Below, one piece after another: positions 48,712-58,579 of a DNA stretch of 64,000 nt. Source of the DNA: Siphonodentalium dalli (lineage: Eukaryota > Mollusca > Scaphopoda > Gadilida > Siphonodentaliidae). The position numbers were made by a program, and so were the translations under genes. Positions within the stretch are counted from its first letter, which is position 1, and the number at the start of each line of letters is the position of its first letter. Under the pieces are notes generated by a model. The model was not told where the DNA came from and did no database searches. It saw nothing but the letters and a program-made list of their open reading frames with translations. The DNA lies in the NCBI GenBank assembly GCA_032622095.1, contig CP136061.1, positions 118,182,754-118,246,753 on the forward strand, given 5' to 3'.

Positions 48712-50590
48712 CTTCAACTATATCCCAATCTTATCGTGTACGTATAGCATACTTTCATATCCAATCAGATGACGACTTATACTGGTGTGTATATATGGAG
48801 GATGGGTGGGAGAGCCGACGTTGCACCCTCTTCCTAGCGTTGAGCCCGTAGTATAAACCCTGAATACAACAGACTAAGGCAACGGAGTACATGCAAGCAC
48901 TAACCAGGACACCAGTTTACAACAATCCACTACATAGAACGATATAAACTATTAAATACACACAACTCTAAGTGTAAACAAGGTAAGTCTTCATCGCCGG
49001 TCCCGATACGGAATGGGGTGCGGCTTTGCTTCTTTCCTACTGTGTATGGGGCCCATGTATGGGCTTATTGTAAAACACTCACAAACTCAAACCCAACAAA
49101 CGCTCTTCAGTGGCATTATAGCATACAAAACTGGGTTGTAGAAGACGGCTGACAGCCCTTTCAAATCTTCCCGGGGATCATCACAAACTCCAAACCAGGC
49201 GTGTACATATTTACAGGTGTACTGTACACAATGACCCAACTAATAAAGATGGTTATCTGCTTCATGTTGATGAACTTTGCATTGTCTGAATTGCTGTCAC
49301 TATACACACGTGAGTATACGGAGGGTGTCTCATCCCTATCGTATTAATCCTGAATACAAGTGTCGGCTGGTTTGGTATGTCTCTCACACAGACACTCGCA
49401 ACTAGCAGGTACCAAGTCGAAATATCATATTAATCCTGAATACAAGTGATGATGATCTTATCAAAACATTTTGGCATCTCTTTAACTCATTGGGAGTAGT
49501 TTCCAAAAATTTCTATATTCTACTTTTGGCATTAAACTATATTTTTGTTTTGTGGGATACGTTCTAAAACTATTTTCAAAATTCCATTTTACCGTTCCAG
49601 GATCCAATTTCCACCTTAAAATTCATGTCATCAGAACGAGGAGCAATTTTTCTGTCATATTTAGCCTCTTTAATACGCCTAGCAGACATCCTCCCCTTTC
49701 TGTTGACATCCATACATTTATGAACCACCTTAATTATGTGGATAAATTATATGACGGATAGGTTTCACTATACTTATGTGGACAAACGGAAAGGCCGTAT
49801 GATCCGTCAGCCAGTGCTCCATTCTGACTTGTCATTGTCGTTCGGGGGGGGGGCTAGTTTTGATTTCCGTTGACCCGGGCAGATGTGTCACCTTGTCAGG
49901 CAACCACTTACCTGTATTGGTTAACGTATTATACCAGTGACGCGGCAGCTGGTTTGGTATGTCTCTCACACAGACGCTCGCAACTTTGGTCAAAATGCAT
50001 TCAGGTTTCCCGACAACACAATTCAAAAGTTGGTATAATATTACTTTCGCTTTGTTTCAGTGTTGAAATCGAATACGCTAAACTAGTGTTTTTAGGATGT
50101 GTTATTATGATAGCAAAATCTCTTTAAAAAGTCAAGCCTGCGTCGTCAAAAATGTCCTGGAACTATGGATACATCGTTAAAGTGCATGCCTGAAACAAGA
50201 TTAGTTAGGGATTTGAGACTGAATGGCAATAATTGTATAAACTGCTTTACCAAAGCTAATGAAATGAAAACTACAATTTATGTAATCCGATATGGGACGG
50301 TGTTACTATCATTTGTCTTAAAATACCGCACCTACATGAATGATTCTTGCAAGATAATTGAATGGTAATTACAGGTGAATTTCGCTATAATCGTTACAGA
50401 ATCTGAAACAAAAATATATAGAAAAACACACTAACATAACTGATAAATTGTGAATTAGACAATGGAAATGCGCAATGATTGGAACAACACAAAACTGAGA
50501 TATAGTCGTTAACCTATATCAAAGCAGTAAAGTGTGGTCACTTGATTAAGAAAGTACATATCGCCAAATATATTGCTGAACTAAATTAAC
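48712..50590. other. Anonymous DNA with a duplicated 39-base word
   Basis: The word beginning gctggtttggtatgtctctc occurs at about 49367 and 49948 with one difference over about 39 bases. A shorter shared phrase (aatcctgaatacaagtg) occurs at 49346 and 49430. A poly-G run is at 49844-49852. No gene recognised. The 67-codon frame at 50165 has no identifiable domain. Confidence 0.5.
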
Positions 50591-50599
50591 TGCATAGAA

Positions 50600-51400
50600 A
50601 TTGAAAGGAAAGTGTCAAGTCAGTCAGGGTCTATTTCAACACTCAGTGACACTATCAACAAGAAGCAAGCCCCTGCTGATAAAGATACCCAAGATGCAAC
50701 CAAATAATTTATGAAATTTTCAAAAGAAACAATGGACAAAATGGCTTCTAGTACAGTGGAGAAAATGAGAAGTTTCCTGACTCATTAAAGGATTCACTAC
50801 TATTTATCAATAAGTGCCAAACTGATATATCTCGTAACATTATCAACATGTGCGATTCATCATTTTCAAGTTCAATCAACGATCGTCGTAAATCACAAAT
50901 TTGTGTTCTAAATCGACACCAATAAGTGTACAGAGCGTTCCTATGAGTGATCCGACACCCCCTTCATACACTTATTCAGACCGCAAGTCAGTATCAGCAT
51001 CTCAGTCAGCACCCCACAAATATCAGGGAAGTGAACGTGAGCGACCAAATCGCTACCCACATTCACCTTTAAATGCTGCCGGAAACAGTTCTCATGCACA
51101 TACCGATGCCAGGAAACATAACATCGTAGCCGAAACGACAATAGTCGACCTCGCAAAGTTGTCTTCCAACGCAATGCAAGTCCACTGAAGACCACGCGTG
51201 TCTTTGTGCGGAACATTCCTATTTTCTGGAATGAAGAGTGTTTGCTAGATTATCAGGAGGAACAAAACGTCATGTTCTCTGTAATTCGGTCTTTTAAGGC
51301 CAAGAATATCAACCCTTTCTCTGCCAAAATAAATGTTTCTGAAGATGACGTCGATAAAGCTTTGTCAGATAATTTCTCGCCGTGCAGGTGGCTTTCCTGA
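50600..51400 (+). pseudogene. Degraded LINE ORF1 relic
   Basis: The frame at 50901-51188 (Ser/Pro-rich, hydrophilic) is followed, after a frameshift near 51190, by a second frame from about 51192 encoding RVFVRNIPIFWNEECLLDYQ. This parallels the ORF1 C-terminus of the LINE at 57251-58579, which has RKLFIRGISTGSTENDIWEY. The upstream stretch (50600-50900) has stops and encodes Lys/Glu-rich, coiled-coil-like snippets. Order and character match an ORF1 with coiled coil, linker and RRM-like end, so I read it as a broken ORF1 of a related LINE. No ORF2 follows. Confidence 0.5.
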
Positions 51401-52399
51401 AACGCTTTTCACAGGCAGCAGAGCCAGGGAGATTATTAGGAAACGAGGTGATATTTATTGTCATGCTATATAGAGTTATCTCACTTGAGTCACTCACTGA
51501 TATATCACACAGTCTCAAATACTAAATTGTTTTATCTATGCATTATGCTAGATTTATTGTCGACGTCACCGTCATCAACTAAATGAATGTCGTAGTCAGC
51601 ATTCGAAAGTATATTTGATACTTTTATGCTTTCTCATACTTTTGTTTACAGCGTACAATAATGCACGTGTACAACGTCATGTCATAAACTCTTTGGCATT
51701 CACCAAATAGAGTCCCCGTCTCTTTCTGGGAAGCTTGTTCACCACAGGTATGATTAGCACCATGATTTGCCAAGCAGTCCATTAACAAGAAAACCATAGT
51801 CAGAAATGGTAACGCCACCAAGATTATAGTATTACATATAAATAGAAATTATAAAAAATACATAAAATATTTTGATAACAATTGCGTTTAAACAAGTAAT
51901 CCTTCAAATTATTACTAACAAAGTAAACGACAGATTATAAAGATTTGGGCATAGTATACTGTAAATACTAAAATTTAAATGAAATAATTAAAAGATAAAA
52001 TTTAGCAAGTAGTAAAAGTTAATTTTCTCATTTAATTTTTTGTTTTTGTTTAAATAAAGCAATAATTTAAATGTAAAATTTGGTTTAAAAAAAATGATTG
52101 ACCGTGGCTCTTCCAATAATTGCGCGACTGACCTGGTCAATTGTTCTTAAGAAGTTGTTTTGATAATTACTATGGAGGGAAATAGTTATGGTTGTGGCTT
52201 CGCAAGTAATTAACTTGGTGACGTTAATCACAGGAATCACAATGTGGAATAATTATGTAAAATATATTGAACCTAACTGCAACTTGGCTACATGGAATCA
52301 CCTAATAAAACAGGAATTATTCGATAAAATTTTAGATACTGAGGAATCTGACTTTGTATATTATTAATGGTGTGAATCATGCTATTAATAATACCGTAC
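51401..52399. other. Anonymous, very AT-rich DNA
   Basis: The portion 51840-52100 is especially rich in A and T. No gene or clear element end was seen. Confidence 0.5.
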
Positions 52400-53113
52400 G
52401 ACCTTATGAGAACTTGTGCTGTGGCCTGGTCAGTCATGTGGTCGGTTACCATTAAGGACCACAGTGGAAATAAGCAAGCTTTGGCTTGCTTTCCTGTGCG
52501 CTCCTTGATGGCATGACTTACCAGAGCAGTGTGGGGTCATTTCTGGACGCCAGAGACGCCGATTCGTATCGATTTCCGACATATTGTCAGACGAGCGTAT
52601 TCATGTGTATATTTCTCTTCTACTACTCTATTTTCCCCTCTATCTTTCTATGTACGATGAAAGTACTTGGTCAGCTGCATATATTGTCACTGCTGTCTGT
52701 ATTTAGCGATTCCATCTTTCGGTCATGGACATGCCAGTCTAAAGCCGGCCATACATGGCAGCAGTGTGTATATGCAGGTGGTGAAGAGCTGTTGGTTCTA
52801 TTACTAGTATCTCTTAAGCAACATGACAGTCCTGTTGAGGGAGGAGGGTGGGATAGCACGGGTTGATTTTTCATGTTGTATATATATACAGGTATGAGTA
52901 TCTATTTAGTAGTCATTACTAAGCTAGGTTTATTCACTATCTTGTCCCTCTACAGAACTGTCAAGCTGGATTCTTGTTATATTTATATATCTATACTTTT
53001 TATATTTATACTATATGAATGTCACACTCTGTGTTTACACTTTTGTATATATGCTTATGCTCAAGTCTGCAAATTTTGCATCTTTTAGCCATTAAAAAAA
53101 TATCTATCTATCT
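52400..53113 (+). other. Possible retroposon 3' region with (TATC)n tail
   Basis: The segment ends ccattaaaaaaatatctatctatcta, a poly-A stretch plus simple-repeat tail as found at 3' ends of some LINEs and SINEs. The 126-codon frame at 52486-52866 has no recognisable domain. The assignment is weak. Confidence 0.3.
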
Positions 53114-53127
53114 AACCACAACCACAG

Positions 53128-54319
53128 CAGGGTTGGGGTAATCGTAATCAGTAATCGTAATCAAAGTAATCGATTACATAATTTGGAGTAATCGTCTGTA
53201 ATCAGTAATCATGACATTTCTTGATTACAAGTAATCGTAATCGTAATCGATTACTATCAAATGTACCTGTAATCATGATTACATTTTGATTACTTTTTGA
53301 TTACTTTTACTAAAATATCCATATGGATGACTATTGGATACTCATAGTCTCATACTGTGGAGTGTGCAAAGATACAAACAACATATTAGAAAGTTAGTAC
53401 AATTATGTCATGTGTTATGTTAGTGGTACAGTGTGTATGTATATTCTGGCAGTTGACACAGATAAAAACACACAATTGTTGAATACAACATGAATGGCAA
53501 TAAACTTGTGATACAGACAATGAAATGTTCCAATATGAATAAATAGGCTAGCCGGCTTCAATTATGATTAAATTGAATTGGGACTGCTGCAGACAATGGC
53601 TGTAGAGTCACACTGGTACAATAGGGCTAATTAACTGAACAAAGCAGGTGTGATTGTACATCGGTAGACCTAATTAGCTGGTTTGTCATTTACTGCACTC
53701 ATGGAGTTAAGCCTCATTTAATCCTCATCATGATTAACAATGGATGATCATCAAATAAATCTTAGTGTTATCTTCATTGTGTTGGGTATTGAATCTAACA
53801 GAACATGCACATAATTTATAATTGTTTCTGGTGATATTTTCATAAATATTATGCGTTAGTTTGAATGCATGTAAGAAAATTTAAAATATATTAAAATATA
53901 TTTACATAAATAAATACACATAAAACATAATGTATTCCCAATAAATTGGTGCATAACTTCATGATGAAACCTTTCCAATACATGTAAATGTAAACAAGTT
54001 TATATGTTTATTTTATTGCTTTCATCTTTCTATTTTTTCAGTCGTTTCTTGTTTCCATGTTATGCAGTGATGTCTTTATTCAATCAAATTTGATATGTTA
54101 ATTTGAATTATTTCATTATTTATTCCTATGTGATCAAAATGGTTGGAAACTAACAATTGTAATCAGATGTAATCAAAAAGTAATCGATTACATTTACTAA
54201 AGTAATTGTAATCGTAATCGATTACATTGGGAAAAATGTAATCAGTAATCGTAATAATGTAAATCAAAAGTAATTGTAATCGTAATCGATTACATTGGCA
54301 TGTAATCGCCCCAACCCTG
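53128..54319. mobile_element. 1192-bp hAT-like non-autonomous element with GTAATC-rich ends
   Basis: Tips CAGGGTTGGGG (53128) and CCCCAACCCTG (ending 54319) are flanked by an exact 8-bp duplication, AACCACAG, at 53120-53127 and 54320-54327, the hAT signature. Both subterminal regions (about 53140-53290 and 54165-54310) are dense in GTAATCGATTAC-type words, which could act as repeated subterminal sites for a transposase; that role is inferred. The interior has no transposase ORF. The breakpoint of the 8.5-kb tandem duplication (53711) falls inside it. Confidence 0.9.
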
Positions 54320-54700
54320 AACCACAGGTAACCTAGAATCATATATATCACAATCACAGGTAACATAGAATCCTAATTATTACAATCACATGTAACATAG
54401 AGAAACCTAATGTTTACAAACACATGTAACATAGAAACCTAATGTTTACATACACATGTAACCTACCATCCTAATTATCACAATCACGGGTAATCTAGCA
54501 TCACAGTTAACATATGTGCAGGTAATATAGCATCTTAATTATTACAAGCACATGTAAAATAGCATAATAGTTAACACAAGCGCCGATAGCCTATCGTCCT
54601 AATTATCACAACCACGTGTAACCTAGCATCTTAGGTTACAATCACATGTAGCCCAGCATACCAGTTAACACAATCACAATCACTTTGGTGCGTTGGGTTC
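54320..54700 (+). repeat. Minisatellite of roughly 35-40 bp
   Basis: Degenerate units of the type aatcacatgtaacctagcat plus cctaattatcac repeat about ten times. It starts at the hAT target duplication. A second copy lies at about 62860-63240 in the duplicated segment. Confidence 0.75.
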
Positions 54701-54798
54701 CAGGGTTTGCGGGGTGGGGGTATTTGTTACCGCTTTGACTTTTATGACATTTAAGGATTCATTTGATAATAAAAAATCTGTATCCAACATCATGACAC

Positions 54799-55401
54799 AT
54801 GTTATCCATGCTTCTCAATAATTTACTTGTAGGCCTACCGGCGAAAAAACACGAAGAAATTTTACCATCTAAACACATTTCCCTATGTTTGGACCAAAAA
54901 TATAGAGTTGGGCCTCCGACACGCCTGGTCATGGGGCTGGGTACCCGACGCACCATGGATGTCATAATAACGCAGACCTCCACAATCAAAATGCATGAAA
55001 TTACCGAAAGACATAGGCCCTGTATACAAGCACTGGAAACAAAATTGAATAAACTAAAGGACGATTCAAAAACACAAACTTATATCAGATTGAGGACAGT
55101 AGGGAGCAGATCGCAACCCCAAGTATGTACATGTATGAAACCACCCCATCATAATCATGACATTATGTATCTCTGTATAATTATATATGTATTATGTTGC
55201 ACTCTGTTTTTTCTTCATGTTTTATACATATAACAGGTTTCATTCGTTCCATCACAACCTCCACAGTCATCCATTGTTAAGAAACGTGTTACCAGATCCT
55301 TGTTCACTCCCAGTCAAATCGATTCTCACGATGTGGATACCAACATGCAGCTCAATATACAATTGGAAAACCAGAATAAAATACCATGCCTAACTCTTTG
55401 A
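54799..55401 (+). pseudogene. LINE A ORF1-like frame with an intron-like interruption
   Basis: The frame from ATG 54799 runs to a single TAA at 55231, then stays open in the same frame to TGA at 55399-55401. The segment 55123-55236 begins GTATGT, is T-rich near its end and finishes with AACAG. It is 114 bases, a multiple of three, and contains the stop. Removing it would join PQ to VSFVPSQPP and give about 162 residues, hydrophilic and rich in Gln, Ser and Lys. The end overlaps the ORF2 start (ATG 55386), as ORF1 and ORF2 do in LINE B, so I favour an ORF1 remnant. Splicing is inferred from the sequence, and a simple nonsense mutation is the alternative. An identical copy is at 63339-63941. 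Confidence 0.45.
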
Positions 55402-56840
55402 TTCAACACAGAGCTGCAATTGGTATCTTCGATCTAAATAAAAGATTACTGAATATAAAACAAATCATAAAACGTGGGCCCGAATATTCATTTTGGAGAA
55501 TGAAAATCAATATTATTATGTATTTCGTGGCTTTGCTTCTTGTTATTGGTGGCGACATAGAGGTTCACCCCGACCCCCACGGTGATACTATAGCTACACT
55601 GAACATTTTACACTACAATATTAGAAGTATTAGAAACAAATTGGAAAGCATTGCGCATTTGATTTCCGACTACGATATTTTATGTTTCAGTGAGACTCAT
55701 CTTGATGCATCTTATAGTTCTAACAAATTATCAAATTTACATCAAAACTCACTAATTTCCTTTTGATTGTTTCCTACAGGTCCGAACGCGAGAGTAATCA
55801 AAACTATTGGGTCAATTTAGCTACTTTGATAAATGACGTTCTTGATGCAAACCATAAACTAATAATCACCGGCGATTTCAACTCGAATCTCCTGGACCCA
55901 TCGTCAAAACTAAAGGGTATAATCTATTACTACGAACTGCGTGATGTGATTGGAAATAACAAGAACATCCCAAACTCTTCTTGATCCAGTGATAGTTAGT
56001 GATGCTTTGATGGTACTGGATGCCGATACATTAAATCTTGGAGTTTCAGACCATCTTGCAGTTTATGCCACTATATCATCAGATTATTCCCCTGCACCTC
56101 ATTCCGTCGTACTATTTGGAATTATAAATGGGCTGATTTTGAAAAGGCCAATAGTATATTAGATAGCATATTAAATAACATAGACTGGGAACATACCTCC
56201 AGCCAACTTCAGCGACAAACATCGACCAAGCAATTAGATCATTCAATGACAAATTTCTAGAAGTAATGAACGACTCAATTCCGAAATATACAGTTGTATT
56301 CAGACCTAAAGACAAATTGTGGTTCACTTCAGAAATACGTAGAGAAATACGGAAACTCGATAGGCTGAGATCCAAGGCCCTAAAAATAATACCCTACACC
56401 ACTGGGAAAGATATAGACACGAAATCGCGTAAATAATATGAAAAAATATGCTAAAGCAAATTTTGATGAAAAAATCGAAGAGAAAGTTAGAGAATCACCA
56501 ACTCCTAGAGACTTTTGGCATCTTATGAATTATCTATTTAATAAGACAAAACAGCGACAATTCCGCCAATATACAATCAGTCTGAAAGAAATAGTACCCA
56601 TGCCGATACCAATACTTATGCCTTTGATGATTTCGAGAAAGCGAACATTCTAAACGAGAGTTTCATATCAAATTCAACATTAAAGAGTGAAGACAGCAAC
56701 CCCCCGTTATTTAAACTTCGCTGCTCAAACACGATAACGGAAATTAAAGTATCAAGAAAAACATCATAACAAGTATCAAAACCATCAAATTGAACAAAGC
56801 CCATGCATGGCCATGATGGAACAAGAAAACTAAGATGCAT
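55386..56840 (+). pseudogene. LINE A ORF2, endonuclease region, frameshifted and truncated
   Basis: From ATG 55386 the frame encodes a hydrophobic stretch, then GDIEVHPDPHG (55551-55583), then the start of an APE-type endonuclease (LNILHYNIRSIRNKLESIAH, and later FSETHLD). After frameshifts near 55766 and 55960, the endonuclease continues with IITGDFNSNL (about 55860-55890) and VSDHLAVYATI (about 56043-56080). DKLWFTSEIRREIRKLDRL (about 56310-56370) is the linker before the polymerase. The reverse transcriptase domain is missing. GDIEVHPDP resembles the 2A consensus D-V/I-E-x-N-P-G-P, but the N and G positions are changed, so co-translational separation is not expected. The first 75 bases recur at the window's right edge. 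Confidence 0.75.
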
Positions 56841-56979
56841 GCATCAGATCGCCCGTGAACTACTTATCATAGAATTCTTGTAGCTATCGAGTATACATTT
56901 TGGAATATCTGTCTGTATGTATGTGTGTATGAATGCATGTATGTGTGTTTAGGCTCGACCCTGTTTGCACACTTAACAA

Positions 56980-57125
56980 ACGATCCTTACTTATAGGGGC
57001 CGTGTATATACCACCGACAAAAACTAGATATTGCGACGACAATTGGTCGATCGACCTTTAGGGCGAATTGAGACAAGTCCGGAAAGACAATGAACTCATT
57101 CTAGTCACAGGTGACATCTATAACC
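56980..57125 (+). pseudogene. Scrap of a third LINE endonuclease
   Basis: In the frame leading into LINE B ORF1, the text encodes GAVYIPPTKTRYCDDN, a stop, then GELRQVRKDNELILVTGD. The pattern YIPP, then a Cys-Asp-Asp stretch, then VTGD resembles the mid-part of an APE endonuclease before its GDFN motif. Similarity stops at about 57125, where the LINE B ORF1 sequence begins. This suggests that LINE B landed in, or was recombined into, an older LINE. Confidence 0.45.
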
Positions 57126-57250
57126 TTGTGCAATTCGTTAAAGGGGGTTCTTTCGATGATATCCGAGATTGCATCAACAAGAACACCCCATCCGCCTCTC
57201 AACAAACCAGACGAACACTCGAAGTGAACGGTTCATGTGCATGTTCTTCA

Positions 57251-58579
57251 ATGTGCGTGCAAGACAAATTAGCTGAATGTCTGACTGAACTTACTCTTAT
57301 AAAGTCAAATAGCGCTAAAAACGCAACCATACTGCAGAAAGAAATTAAATCAGTCTGTGCCAGCCAAGTTGACACGAGCACACGACTCGGTGCTCTAGAG
57401 AAAAACTTTGAGCAACTCCAGATAAAATGTTCTTCGAATGCATCATCGATTGGAAATATTCTTGGACAGTGCTCTGTTCTGGAACAAACTGTGACACGGA
57501 TGAACGACGACAAATGTACAGGAGTTGTCAGCTTGAAGAATCGCCTGAAACTGTTTGAATCGAATACAGCCGATAATGCGATCAACCAAGAAAAGCTGAC
57601 ACAACAAATGCTATCTCGTGAAAAAGAATTAGCTAAAACATATGTGAAAGCCGACACTCTTAATGCCAAACTGATCAACATAAAAGCTAGTTTGAAAGAA
57701 TCGACAAAAGCGTCAGATGATGTGATTGAAAGTATTGAACGAAAATTCAGTACTATGTTCGAGTTCTTCGCTCGGGATGTCTCCGCCAAATTCGATCAAA
57801 TGTGTGCAACAGTTCATCAACACTTACCACCAGAAACTCCTCCATCTGCTCGGATGCAAACAAAACCTGAAAATCACATGTCCTTCAATACGACTCCTAA
57901 AAGTATTCAGCCAATCCGTAACACATCAACGCCAGCAGCAAACTCGGGTAAAAGACCCGTACATGTGCACAATAAACCAACATCATCGCCGATTGAACGA
58001 AGCATATCTGAGAACGCCACTCGATATACTGCAAGTTCAACTATTGATACTGATACACCCACATGTGCAAAGTCTTGTGCAACTGTATCCGCATTTGTTT
58101 CTCCGAATTTGTCACAAACAGCGCTTGATAGTATTCCAGCATTCTCACCGGAGCCGTCCGCACGTGCATGTCCTGATATATCAGCCAAACGTGAACATAG
58201 TCGTCCACAAGAGAGCGACAGAACGGACAAGAACTATTATGTTCCAAGTGTGTCAAACGATCAGCAATACGGACATGACGAACCAACAGGGTTTCATGGA
58301 GTACCTCGTAGTACCAAACGCACCCGTAAACTTTTCATACGAGGAATTTCCACAGGTTCGACTGAAAATGACATTTGGGAGTACCTAGAAATGAAAGGTA
58401 TAACCCCTACCTTCGTGAGACTGTTATGGAGTTTCCGCGTAGGTACTAAGTCCGCGCGCGTCCATGTCCATGAGACTGACTTCGATAGACTTTATGATGA
58501 TTACTTCTGGCCACCAGGCATCGAGTTTAGGCCGTGGACCAAGGAGCCTCCGAATGCACCACGACACTTTGATGGGTGA
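57251..58579 (+). CDS. LINE B ORF1 protein (RNA-binding, RRM-like C-terminus)
   Basis: The start chosen is the first ATG in a frame open from 57062; it gives 442 residues. The upstream part (up to about 57125) seems to belong to an older LINE, and the segment 57126-57250 is probably ORF1 sequence without an ATG. Order of regions: a Cys cluster at the start (CxxSMC and further Cys), a long Lys/Glu/Leu-rich coiled-coil-like region to about 57810, a Ser/Thr/Pro-rich linker (57830-58300), then a compact RRM-like domain from RKLFIRGIS to PPGIEFRPW (about 58324-58545). Such ORF1 proteins bind the element's RNA to form the retrotransposition particle. The TGA (58577-58579) overlaps the ORF2 ATG (58572) within ATGGGTGA. 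Confidence 0.7.
   Translation: MCVQDKLAECLTELTLIKSNSAKNATILQKEIKSVCASQVDTSTRLGALEKNFEQLQIKCSSNASSIGNILGQCSVLEQTVTRMNDDKCTGVVSLKNRLKLFESNTADNAINQEKLTQQMLSREKELAKTYVKADTLNAKLINIKASLKESTKASDDVIESIERKFSTMFEFFARDVSAKFDQMCATVHQHLPPETPPSARMQTKPENHMSFNTTPKSIQPIRNTSTPAANSGKRPVHVHNKPTSSPIERSISENATRYTASSTIDTDTPTCAKSCATVSAFVSPNLSQTALDSIPAFSPEPSARACPDISAKREHSRPQESDRTDKNYYVPSVSNDQQYGHDEPTGFHGVPRSTKRTRKLFIRGISTGSTENDIWEYLEMKGITPTFVRLLWSFRVGTKSARVHVHETDFDRLYDDYFWPPGIEFRPWTKEPPNAPRHFDG

Larger units (their letters stand above)
53711..55460 (+). repeat. Left copy of a long direct repeat
   Basis: Every landmark from 53711 onward recurs 8540 bases downstream (for example the frames at 54163, 54799 and 55187 recur at 62703, 63339 and 63727 with identical translation). 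The repeat begins inside the hAT-like element. The 55460 end is set only by the window's right edge. Confidence 0.92.

Noticed and set aside
48253-48717. 154-codon His/Thr/Ile ORF and the 124-codon Gly/Met/Tyr ORF opposite it
   Set aside because: Both read through the 15-bp minisatellite inside the hAT-like element.
57199-57789. 196-codon minus-strand ORF
   Set aside because: It lies antisense within LINE B ORF1, which has coherent ORF1 features; it is a shadow frame.
57726-58388. 220-codon plus-strand ORF overlapping ORF1
   Set aside because: It is a frame-shifted shadow of ORF1 with no domain, and the ORF1 frame contains the RRM-like end.
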